Of a DNA stretch of 49,174 bases, positions 30,817 to 37,006 are shown piece after piece (the stretch's first letter is position 1; every line of letters begins with the position of its first letter). The DNA comes from a virus. The stretch spans positions 1-49,174 of the IMG/VR virus record IMGVR_UViG_3300008261_002322. One strand, 5' to 3'. The position numbers and the translations under genes were made by a program. The notes beneath the pieces are model-generated. The model was given only the letters and a program-made list of their open reading frames with translations. It was not told the origin of the DNA and searched no databases.

Positions 30817-30844
30817 TTGACCGTACTGTATAACCTGCTATAAG
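30817..30844 (+). promoter_or_regulatory. Sigma-70-like promoter of the endolysin gene
   Basis: TTGACC (30817-30822), 16-base spacer, TATAAG (30839-30844), 29 bases before the ATG. Confidence 0.65.
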
Positions 30845-30873
30845 TAAACTATAACGACAAAAAGGAGAAACCA

Positions 30874-31461
30874 ATGAAGATGTCAATAATCCTCGGCGGT
30901 GTCGCTTCTTCAGCCGTGATTCTTGCAATGGCATTTATCTATTTTACGGCAGAGCGAGCAGAAGCAGCCGTTGATCCTAAAGAAATTGTATATGTTGATC
31001 GTGTAGTGGAACGAGTGATTCATGTGGCTATGCCGCAAAGGCCTTACACTGATCCAGAAGCGATCTTTGCCGATGCCAGCGAAAAAGACCGCTATTGCCT
31101 AGCACAGAACATCTACTTTGAAAGCAGAGGCGAAAGCACTGTGGGACAAGAGTTTGTAGGTTGGGTAACACTCAACAGAGTGATGAACTCAGACTTCCCC
31201 GGTGAAATCTGTAAGGTAGTCTGGCAGAAAGATCAGTTCAGTTGGACACACGATGGCAAAAGCGACACCCCCAAGGACAAAGATGCCTGGGCAACAGCAC
31301 AGGTGATTGCAGGCGAAGTAATCACAGCCTACGGCGTAGATAGAGACCCTACCGAAGGTGCAACCTACTTCCATGCTACCTCAGTCAAACCCGATTGGGC
31401 TAAGAAGTTTGAGCGTGTGGTTCGAATTGACAATCATATCTTCTATGTAGATCGAGGTTGA
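30874..31461 (+). CDS. SleB-type cell wall hydrolase (endolysin candidate)
   Basis: The 195-residue protein has an N-terminal membrane helix (IILGGVASSAVILAMAFIYF) and a C-terminal Hydrolase_2/SleB domain. RYCLAQNIYFESRGES carries the candidate catalytic E83, followed by VGWVTLNRVMNSDFP, CKVVWQKDQFSW and the ATYFHATSVKPDWAKK end. It cleaves peptidoglycan glycan strands in this family. The N-terminal anchor could be a signal-arrest-release element. AAGGAG precedes the ATG. Its sigma-70-like promoter points to expression not limited to the late phase. Confidence 0.87.
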   Translation: MKMSIILGGVASSAVILAMAFIYFTAERAEAAVDPKEIVYVDRVVERVIHVAMPQRPYTDPEAIFADASEKDRYCLAQNIYFESRGESTVGQEFVGWVTLNRVMNSDFPGEICKVVWQKDQFSWTHDGKSDTPKDKDAWATAQVIAGEVITAYGVDRDPTEGATYFHATSVKPDWAKKFERVVRIDNHIFYVDRG

Positions 31462-31502
31462 CACAGGTGTTGCCTTATGTTAACAATGCATAAGGCAACA
31501 CC
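31458..31502 (+). promoter_or_regulatory. Promoter overlapped by a long perfect palindrome
   Basis: TTGACA (31458-31463), 17-base spacer, TAACAA (31481-31486). The region holds GGTGTTGCCTTATG-TTAACAATG-CATAAGGCAACACC (31466-31502), a perfect 14-bp inverted repeat. It may be an operator, or a terminator for the upstream gene. Confidence 0.6.
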
Positions 31503-31525
31503 ACTACAAACAGAGCAATACCGAA

Positions 31526-31888
31526 ATGCAGATGATACGTTACACTGACATCAACACTGGCAACAATCTGTTAGACGAAGCACTAGAAAACTATCTCATG
31601 CACGGGTTCATGCCTGGCGGCTTTCTAACCAGTGTGCTGGCCAATGATCTATACCTTGCTGTAGGTCGTGCCGACCATCGGAACAAGGATCGCCTGCCTG
31701 AGATTGTTAACGAGGTTTTATTTAGAATGCCCGGCATCTCGTATGGCAGTTATGCGGCTGTAAACGATTGGTGCAAAGACCGAGACGGCCGCCGCAGTGC
31801 TTATGCAACACAAAAAGAAAAAGAATATACCTGGCGTGCATTGAAAGGAGAAGTGCGTGAAAAACAACTCCAAGACCCCCCGTTTTGA
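31526..31888 (+). CDS. Hypothetical protein
   Basis: The 120-residue protein starts MQMIRYTDINTGNNLLDEAL; the second ATG at 31532 is an alternative start. It has a Gly-rich loop (HGFMPGGFLTSVLANDLYLA) and a basic C-terminus. No family is recognised. The next gene begins inside its 3' end. Confidence 0.55.
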   Translation: MQMIRYTDINTGNNLLDEALENYLMHGFMPGGFLTSVLANDLYLAVGRADHRNKDRLPEIVNEVLFRMPGISYGSYAAVNDWCKDRDGRRSAYATQKEKEYTWRALKGEVREKQLQDPPF

Positions 31889-32270
31889 CGTAGACTTCAA
31901 GCAACGTCTCGAACAGCAACGTGAAGCTGTTGATGCTGTTCGCTTGCCTCGTCTTGGGTTTCAGCAGTATCGTATCTATGACATCGAAGAAGCAAAGGAC
32001 AAGCAGCAACTTAACGGGTTGTATGGGAAGCGTATTGGAAGCAATATTAAAACAGTTACACAATCGTACAACAGCAACCACCATTGGACACACCAATTAC
32101 AAATTTTTATTGATGACCTTGCTGGCAAAATAGAACCATCTTATACAGTAAAATGGCTAAAACCTAAACATGCAACACTGTTGAGGATGAAAGGTCACAG
32201 AGTAGAACCTGCACAAACGGGCGATCGTACCATCGGTGTTCAATACACACCCGTGCGTTTATCACCATGA
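31857..32270 (+). CDS. Hypothetical protein with GTG start
   Basis: GTG at 31857 has AAGGAG six bases upstream and overlaps the previous gene by 32 bases. The 137-residue product is basic, with SYNSNHHWTHQLQIFIDDL and GDRTIGVQYTPVRL. No family is recognised. Confidence 0.5.
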   Translation: MKNNSKTPRFDVDFKQRLEQQREAVDAVRLPRLGFQQYRIYDIEEAKDKQQLNGLYGKRIGSNIKTVTQSYNSNHHWTHQLQIFIDDLAGKIEPSYTVKWLKPKHATLLRMKGHRVEPAQTGDRTIGVQYTPVRLSP

Positions 32271-32500
32271 AACCTTGGGAAGCAAGTATTCCTCAAACAT
32301 CTAAACAGCGTGATCGCAAACGCTGTTATGCTGTTTGGAGTACAATAGGTAGTTTTCATGCTGGCGGAAAAATTGTTTGGTTAACTGATAAACAAAAAAC
32401 TTTTTATCTTGTAAAGTATCCTAATAAATTTTTTGAAGAAGTGTTGGAACGAGATAGATTGGAACAATACAAAAAATATCTTGACCAAACTGTAGATTAG
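32267..32500 (+). CDS. Small basic hypothetical protein
   Basis: The 77-residue protein starts MKPWEASIPQTSKQRDRKRC and has strand-forming WSTIGSFHAGGKIVWLTDK. It overlaps the previous gene by ATGA. The next promoter begins inside its 3' end. Confidence 0.55.
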   Translation: MKPWEASIPQTSKQRDRKRCYAVWSTIGSFHAGGKIVWLTDKQKTFYLVKYPNKFFEEVLERDRLEQYKKYLDQTVD

Positions 32501-32509
32501 TGCTATAAC
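32481..32509 (+). promoter_or_regulatory. Sigma-70-like promoter
   Basis: TTGACC (32481-32486), 17-base spacer, TATAAC (32504-32509), upstream of two small membrane proteins and the band-7 gene. Confidence 0.7.
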
Positions 32510-32539
32510 TGTAATGTAGAAACAAACATAGAGGACACA

Positions 32540-32680
32540 ATGGAAATCCTAATTTACTATGTCGTGCCTAACGTTGCATTGTTTGGCAGCATCTATCTTT
32601 TTGCTAAACTGCTTGAAAAGTTCAACTGGTATGTTATTTCTAACTACAAACGTCTTATCGATTCTCTAAAACAAAAATAA
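32540..32680 (+). CDS. Small membrane protein, 46 residues
   Basis: MEILIYYVVPNVALFGSIYL begins a membrane helix, followed by a basic tail (NYKRLIDSLKQK). GAGG lies eight bases before the ATG. It is first in the band-7 operon and may partner that membrane protein. Confidence 0.6.
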   Translation: MEILIYYVVPNVALFGSIYLFAKLLEKFNWYVISNYKRLIDSLKQK

Positions 32681-32692
32681 AGGAATTAAACA

Positions 32693-32854
32693 ATGGCTTT
32701 CTATGCAATGATTGGCATTGGTGTTGTTGCAGCTATCTTTGCTGCCGGCGCTACATGGATTGTACAAAGCGTCAGCTTTAAACCTATGAAAACTCCACGT
32801 GCCGACAACACTGAAACAAATCTAAAGGATGAACAAAGTGATCCAAAAGCCTGA
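32693..32854 (+). CDS. Small membrane protein, 53 residues
   Basis: MAFYAMIGIGVVAAIFAAGA forms one membrane helix, then a polar tail. AAGGAATTAAAC precedes the ATG. It overlaps the band-7 gene start by 26 bases. Confidence 0.6.
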   Translation: MAFYAMIGIGVVAAIFAAGATWIVQSVSFKPMKTPRADNTETNLKDEQSDPKA

Positions 32855-33407
32855 ACGTTACGACTATAACTCACGTGACGAATACGAAACTGCTCTTAAA
32901 CAATATCAAATCAATCTAAGGAAAATGAAAATGAATGCTATCGTTGGTGGTACTTTTGCTACTCTTATTGGTCTTACTGCTCTCACTGTTATCGGTGGAT
33001 CTTGGTATACTGTTGGCGAAGGTTACCGTGGTGTCGCTTTGCGAAACGGTGCTGTGGTCGGAACGTCTGAACCTGGTCTTGGGTTCAAGATGCCTATTAT
33101 CGACAGTGTAGTTGATATTAGCGTCCAGTCGCAAGCTCAACTGTATGAGAACATCCTTGCTTACTCGCGAGATCAACAAACTGCTGGTTTGAGCCTGTCT
33201 GTTAACTATCGCTTGCCTGCTGATCAAGTTGAGACGATCTATCGTGAATACGGTGGTGAAGCTGGTGTGATTTCTCGACTGCTTGATCGTCAAGTTCTCG
33301 AAGAAGTGAAGAACGTCTTTGGGAAGCTCGTATGCTTGCAGAAGTTGAAGTGCAGAAGGTCCGTCAGAACGCAGAACGTGAAAAGGTCACTGCCGAAATT
33401 ACTGTGA
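32829..33407 (+). pseudogene. Band-7/prohibitin-like protein, N-terminal part, broken
   Basis: The first 160 residues are a normal SPFH/prohibitin start: a membrane helix (ATLIGLTALTVIGGSWYTVG), GEGYRGVALRNGAVVG, GLGFKMPIIDSVVDISVQ and SLSVNYRLPADQVETIYREY. After VLEEVKNVFG the frame changes to a basic unrelated tail ending at 33407. The expected middle of the SPFH domain (about 50-60 residues) is missing and the downstream frame carries the rest. This indicates an internal deletion not divisible by three. An assembly error at the junction near 33320 is the alternative. Confidence 0.8.
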
Positions 33408-33634
33408 TCCAGGCGCAAGCCGAAGCTGATGCACAACTTGCTCGAGCAACTGCGGAAGCCGAAGCCACTCGTATCCGAGGCGAAGCAGAAGCAAGTGCTA
33501 TTAAAGCAAAGGCAGAAGCTCTTAAGGACAATGCGGGTCTGATTGCACTGACTCAAGCAGAAAAGTGGAATGGTGCATTGCCTACTACTATGATTCCAGA
33601 TGCTACTGTTCCGTTTATGAACATGGGTCAGTAA
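33332..33634 (+). pseudogene. Band-7/prohibitin-like protein, C-terminal part
   Basis: The frame from about 33320 reads EARMLAEVEVQKVRQNAERE and continues as an Ala/Glu-rich coiled coil (AEADAQLARATAEAEATRIR), then the usual ALKDNAGLIALTQAEKWNG and the end VPFMNMGQ. This is the normal C-terminal half of prohibitin-like proteins. It could start at ATG 33332 only by chance. Together with the upstream fragment it shows one ancestral gene. Confidence 0.8.
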
Positions 33635-33653
33635 CACTGTTTTAAATTAAACT

Positions 33654-33683
33654 AAAATAGAGTGGGTAAAACCACTCTATTTT
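33654..33683. terminator. Strong bidirectional terminator
   Basis: AAAATAGAGTGG-GTAAAA-CCACTCTATTTT is a perfect 12-bp stem with A/T tails on both sides, between the band-7 gene and the tmRNA promoter. Confidence 0.85.
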
Positions 33684-33684
33684 C

Positions 33685-33715
33685 TTGACTATACCGCACA
33701 TACATGTTATAAATA
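33685..33715 (+). promoter_or_regulatory. tmRNA promoter, sigma-70-like with embedded late box
   Basis: TTGACT (33685-33690), 17-base spacer, TATAAA (33708-33713). The same place reads TATAAATA (33708-33715), the exact T4 late consensus, so both early and late transcription are possible. Confidence 0.75.
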
Positions 33716-34125
33716 AGTTGTGACGTTGAAGTTCACTGAACACGGATGAGACCCGGGGGCAGCACCCGGCAGGTCCACCATAAGAAGACTGATGATGTAT
33801 GTATATTACGATGAGAGTAAAGACAGGAGCGAAGAGTTTGATTGGAAAAAGTACTGTGATGAACAGGTACCAACTGAGCAAGAACAGATCTTTTGGGGTA
33901 ATGTAAGTATTGTATTTGTTTTAGTATTAGGATTAATCGCAGTATTTTTATGATGGGCCTGACATAGGATTGATCAACGAACTAGGCAGGATGGAGTCAC
34001 CGGGATCTAAGCGCCGTTACCGCGAAGAAAATGATAACTGCAAACACAAACGCAGCGCCAGAGATGGCACTAGCAGCCTAAGAACTGCGAGGGTTGGCAA
34101 CTTACCTAGTAACAGAAAAGTTGCT
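33716..34125 (+). ncRNA. ssrA: Circularly permuted (two-piece) tmRNA
   Basis: The acceptor piece comes first and ends in CCA at 33780. Before it, CAGGTCC-A-CCA pairs with GGGCCTG at 33955-33961 to make a 7-bp acceptor stem with the G3-U70 alanine identity pair and discriminator A. CCGGG-GGCAGCA-CCCGG (33753-33769) is the T arm with a non-canonical loop. The coding piece from 33955 has GGATTGATCAACG in the D-like place and the tag frame 34040-34081, GCA to TAA, encoding ANTNAAPEMALAA. At the end, GCAACTT/AAGTTGC (34097-34103, 34118-34124) closes a hairpin whose loop CCTAGT can pair with ACTAGG at 33981-33986. Permutation is typical of alphaproteobacteria. It rescues stalled ribosomes and tags the peptides for proteolysis. 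Mature ends are estimates. Confidence 0.92.
33792..33953 (+). CDS. 53-residue membrane protein nested in the tmRNA spacer
   Basis: The frame begins ATG ATG and reads MMYVYYDESKDRSEEFDWKK, a charged soluble part, then one C-terminal membrane helix (VSIVFVLVLGLIAVFL). It stops at 33953, one base before the coding piece of the tmRNA begins. The spacer between the two tmRNA pieces is normally short and is cut away. Here it is 174 bases and is almost filled by this frame. No clear ribosome binding site is seen (GAAGACTG lies before the start), so translation is not proven. Confidence 0.55.
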   Translation: MMYVYYDESKDRSEEFDWKKYCDEQVPTEQEQIFWGNVSIVFVLVLGLIAVFL

Positions 34126-34145
34126 TTCATAAGGAAAAAAATGTC

Positions 34146-34766
34146 ATGATTGGATTATTACAAAACATTGATAAATCAATGTTAATTAAATTAGTATTAT
34201 TGCATGTTGCTATTATTACAGTTTCGAACGCAATTGTTAGTAGCACATTTACACTAGCAGGATTTGTTATTAGCTGGTCGGCACTCACATTCCCTCTAGT
34301 AGTTCTTGCAACAGACTTAACTGTTAGACTACTAGGAAAAGAAACAGCAAGATCAACTATTGCGTTTGCTTACCCATTTGCAATTATTGCTTCTATTGCA
34401 GTTGTGTTAGCAAGCGGTGCTCCTGAGTCTGTTGCACTAAGGATTGGCTTTGCAAGTGCTACTGCTTACGCTGTTGGTACACTACTTGATGTTTATGTAT
34501 TCCAACACATTAGAGAACGTTGGACCAATAACTGGTGGGCGGCACCTGCAATATCAACTGTAGTAGCAAATATCATTGACACATACACATTCTTCTCAGT
34601 AGCCTTCCACGGTTCCGAAGATGCGTTTATGTCACAAAACTGGATGCTGGTTGCACACTCACAAGTGGGTATTAAAATTGCAATTGGATTAATTATTTTC
34701 TTACCGTTGTATGGGGTGTTCTTAAATTACCTCAAACGCTATTTAAATGATAAGCGAACTGGATAA
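34146..34766 (+). CDS. yhhQ: Queuosine precursor transporter (YhhQ family)
   Basis: The 206-residue protein has about six membrane helices and the YhhQ/COG1738 pattern: a VSNAIVSSTFTLAGFVISWS start, LVVLATDLTVRLLGKETARS with the conserved Asp, and WAAPAISTVVANIIDTYTFF. It imports preQ0/preQ1 or queuine for tRNA or DNA modification. AAGGAAAAAA precedes the ATG at 34146. It starts 21 bases after the tmRNA, suggesting that one transcript covers both. No preQ1 riboswitch is visible just upstream. Confidence 0.9.
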   Translation: MIGLLQNIDKSMLIKLVLLHVAIITVSNAIVSSTFTLAGFVISWSALTFPLVVLATDLTVRLLGKETARSTIAFAYPFAIIASIAVVLASGAPESVALRIGFASATAYAVGTLLDVYVFQHIRERWTNNWWAAPAISTVVANIIDTYTFFSVAFHGSEDAFMSQNWMLVAHSQVGIKIAIGLIIFLPLYGVFLNYLKRYLNDKRTG

Positions 34767-34950
34767 CTATGACGTAGCCTAATTCTTTAGGTTGCAGGGG
34801 CGGGTACTGCCTGGCAACAGAAGTGCCACTTACAGACGGTAAAAAGGTGTAACATAGTTATGCCGGCTGGGAATCTGCCTACTTTTACAAACAAGAGATA
34901 GGTTAAGGGTACTAATAGTGGACATACAAAACGCACCACTCTGAAACTGT
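34763..34950 (+). ncRNA. Unidentified structured RNA
   Basis: ATAACTATG (34763-34771) pairs perfectly with CATAGTTAT (34853-34861) to close a domain. Inside are CCTAA-TTCT-TTAGG, a GTTGC-AGG/CCT-GCAAC hairpin, AAGT-GCC-ACTT and TTACA/TGTAA. Downstream, AGTGG/CCACT forms a further stem. No protein frame of note lies here. It is not a riboswitch class I recognise. It sits between a queuosine precursor transporter and a nucleosidase-like gene, so a cis-regulatory RNA for the latter is possible. Confidence 0.5.
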
Positions 34951-34973
34951 AAGAACACTTATAGAGACATTTT

Positions 34974-35525
34974 ATGATTTACATACTAGTTGCATTAGAA
35001 TCAGAACTACCACGCAAGTTCTTTTATAAAAACACAACAAGAAACTACGAAATAATTTATACAGGAGTTGGCAAAGTTAATGCTGCTATAGTTGCTACAA
35101 GCATACTGTCAACTTCGCCCTATTCTTCCTTTATCAACTATGGAACAGCAGGAACATTAAATCCTGAGCTAGCAGGACAATTGTTGGAGGTTGGTACAGT
35201 GTATCAACGTGACATGGATGCTCGCCCTCAAGCACCACTAGGATCTACTCCGTTCGAAACCGGCGAGTTAAACGCTAGTATAGTTTTAAGCGATAGCAAC
35301 ATTACATTAAGCACAGGCGATAACTTTGTTATGAGTACGCCTGAATTAGTAACTGACCTAGTTGATATGGAAGCATATGCATTGGCTAAATCATGCAAGC
35401 GTTTCAAAGCAAAGTTCACATGTGTTAAGTATGCTAGTGACTTTGCGGATGAGAATGCAGCAGATCATTGGGCCGAAAATGTCAGCAATGGTGCTGACAA
35501 GTTTATAGAATGGTTAAAGCAGTGA
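34974..35525 (+). CDS. MTAN/nucleoside-phosphorylase-like protein
   Basis: The 183-residue protein has the PNP/UDP family layout: LVALESELPRKF start, GVGKVNAAI (31-39) for the phosphate/ribose loop, DMEAYALA with M132-E133 that binds ribose, and YASDFADENA with the catalytic-type D156. It is shorter than typical MTA/SAH nucleosidases (about 230), with the middle reduced. It may hydrolyse an N-glycosidic bond in MTA, SAH or a deazaguanine nucleoside. Its place after yhhQ makes queuine-type base salvage a possible role, by inference. Confidence 0.78.
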   Translation: MIYILVALESELPRKFFYKNTTRNYEIIYTGVGKVNAAIVATSILSTSPYSSFINYGTAGTLNPELAGQLLEVGTVYQRDMDARPQAPLGSTPFETGELNASIVLSDSNITLSTGDNFVMSTPELVTDLVDMEAYALAKSCKRFKAKFTCVKYASDFADENAADHWAENVSNGADKFIEWLKQ

Positions 35526-35692
35526 ATTGGATTGAAATCGACCAGTTACTTTATAAAATTATAAGGCGTCATGACACTGTTGATGCTATGTATTCTGAAG
35601 CACAGAAAACTTTTAAGTGGGACATAGGGCAGGCAAAAGCTGCTATCGATCCGTTGATAAAACGACATGGCATACTAAAACCGCTAGTATAA
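35522..35692 (+). CDS. Small hypothetical protein
   Basis: The GTG at 35522 overlaps the previous stop (GTGA) and gives 56 residues; an ATG at 35510 would add four. The sequence has WIEIDQLLYKIIRRHDTVDA and a basic C-terminus. No family is recognised. It is coupled to the nucleosidase-like gene. Confidence 0.5.
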   Translation: MNWIEIDQLLYKIIRRHDTVDAMYSEAQKTFKWDIGQAKAAIDPLIKRHGILKPLV

Positions 35693-35758
35693 CTGTTGCA
35701 CATAGAACACACATTTAAAAAGCATTTTCAAAAAACCCTAGATATCTGTTCAAACTAG

Positions 35759-35786
35759 TTGCGTCTTATAGAATATATGTTATAAC
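35759..35786 (+). promoter_or_regulatory. Promoter of the porin gene
   Basis: TTGCGT (35759-35764), 16-base spacer, TATAAC (35781-35786), 55 bases before the ATG. Confidence 0.55.
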
Positions 35787-35841
35787 TAATAATACGAATG
35801 AGCAAGAAATTTGCCATTGTAATAACAAAGGGAAAAACTTT

Positions 35842-36633
35842 ATGAAACTACTACTTACTACTGTTGCAGCTATTGCATTTGCTGGCGCTGCATTTGCTGC
35901 TGATGTCAGCGGTTCAGTTGGTGCTGAATTTACTAAAAACAACGCAGGCGATTTTATCGCAACTCCAACTGCTGAACTGTCATTTGGCCACAAGGCTGAA
36001 GATGCAACTGCATTTGGTTCTGTTGACGTAGAAGCAGACAACGGTGATATCGTTGTTGATGGATGGCACATTGGTGTAGCATTTGGTGCTACTAGTGTTA
36101 GCTTTGGCGACCAAGGCGACTTGTTCAGCTTTGGCGGACTAGAAGTTGTTGGCGGCGACACTCTTGCTAACCCAGCTGACGATCACGAGAGTGTGATTGT
36201 TGGTTACGGTGCATTTGATGCACTTGTTGGTCTAACTGACATCAGTGCCAATGTGGGCGAAGTTGAAAACGTTCAGCTTGCTTACAGCAACGACTACGGC
36301 AAGATTGATGTAAACGCAGCATTTGACTACAACCTCGACACTGAGGACACCACTGTTGCAGTAGCAACTGGGTTTGATGCTGGCGAAGCACTTTATGCTA
36401 ACGTAGCTGTTACTTATACTGATGCATTTGCTTACGAAGCAGTTGGTACTTACAGCGCAATGGACGCACTAGACGTTTCTGCATTTGTTAACGGCGATGC
36501 TGATGACATGGCACAAAACATCGGTGCTGGCGTTGTTTACACCAAAGACAGCCTAAGCGCATTTGCTGAAGTTGGTTACAACCTAGACACTGAAGCAGCT
36601 ACTCCTGCACTTGGCGTATCGTTTAGCTTCTAA
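35842..36633 (+). CDS. Outer membrane porin-like beta-barrel protein
   Basis: The 263-residue protein has a signal peptide (MKLLLTTVAAIAFAGAAFA, cut after AFA near residue 19). The mature part is made of alternating-residue strands with acidic loops (VSGSVGAEFTKNNAGDFIA, HESVIVGYGAFDALVGL, NVQLAYSNDYGKIDVNAAFD) and ends ALGVSFSF. The terminal Phe is the outer-membrane sorting signal. It resembles the porins of marine alphaproteobacteria. It has its own promoter and terminator. A phage-made porin could alter nutrient uptake or block other phages. Confidence 0.82.
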   Translation: MKLLLTTVAAIAFAGAAFAADVSGSVGAEFTKNNAGDFIATPTAELSFGHKAEDATAFGSVDVEADNGDIVVDGWHIGVAFGATSVSFGDQGDLFSFGGLEVVGGDTLANPADDHESVIVGYGAFDALVGLTDISANVGEVENVQLAYSNDYGKIDVNAAFDYNLDTEDTTVAVATGFDAGEALYANVAVTYTDAFAYEAVGTYSAMDALDVSAFVNGDADDMAQNIGAGVVYTKDSLSAFAEVGYNLDTEAATPALGVSFSF

Positions 36634-36655
36634 TCTACGCTAAAATATAAAATTG

Positions 36656-36692
36656 AAAAGGGTTCTATTTTATAGGACCCTTTTTTTTATAT
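36656..36692 (+). terminator. Rho-independent terminator after the porin gene
   Basis: AAAAGGGTTCTAT-TTT-ATAGGACCCTTTT gives a 13-bp stem with one G-T pair, followed by more T. It is close in sequence to the terminator at 10192. Confidence 0.88.
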
Positions 36693-36696
36693 TAAA

Positions 36697-36702
36697 TAAA
36701 TA
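36697..36702 (+). promoter_or_regulatory. Late promoter box TAAATA
   Basis: ATTAAATAAATACAC lies 22 bases before the ATG at 36725. Confidence 0.5.
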
Positions 36703-36724
36703 CACATATAATGGAGGATCGGCA

Positions 36725-36985
36725 ATGGCCAAAAAAGGTGGAAAGTCAAACGGCTTCATCAGTCAAGGCGTTCACAGCAACGTCAGTAAAAGCACAAAAC
36801 ACGCAATGCGTAAGGACTACATGAGCAGCGGACAACGTATAGTTAACCAACGTGCAGCATGGGCCAAAGGGTTGAACGTAGTGTTAACAATGGAAAATCC
36901 CAATAAAGCACAAACCAACAAGCGATTCATTCGTGTTAATGCACGTGATGTTTGGGGATCACCTAAACGCAATGTTGTAGTTTAA
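36725..36985 (+). CDS. Small basic conserved-type phage protein
   Basis: The ATG at 36725 has GGAGG upstream and gives 86 residues; the longer frame starts within the terminator. The protein starts MAKKGGKSNGFISQGVHSNV and contains KHAMRKDYMSSGQRIVNQ and NPNKAQTNKRFIRVNA. This type recurs in T4-like marine phages with no known role. A virion role fits the late box. Confidence 0.7.
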   Translation: MAKKGGKSNGFISQGVHSNVSKSTKHAMRKDYMSSGQRIVNQRAAWAKGLNVVLTMENPNKAQTNKRFIRVNARDVWGSPKRNVVV

Positions 36986-37006
36986 GCAAATATAAAGAGA
37001 GAACAC

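Noticed and set aside
34081-34145. PreQ1 riboswitch before yhhQ
   Set aside because: The short upstream sequence is explained by the 3' end of the tmRNA and lacks the preQ1-I hairpin and A-rich tail.
34800-34890. Cobalamin riboswitch
   Set aside because: GTGCCACTT and GGGAATCTGCC recall B12-box pieces, but the order and surrounding conserved blocks do not fit.
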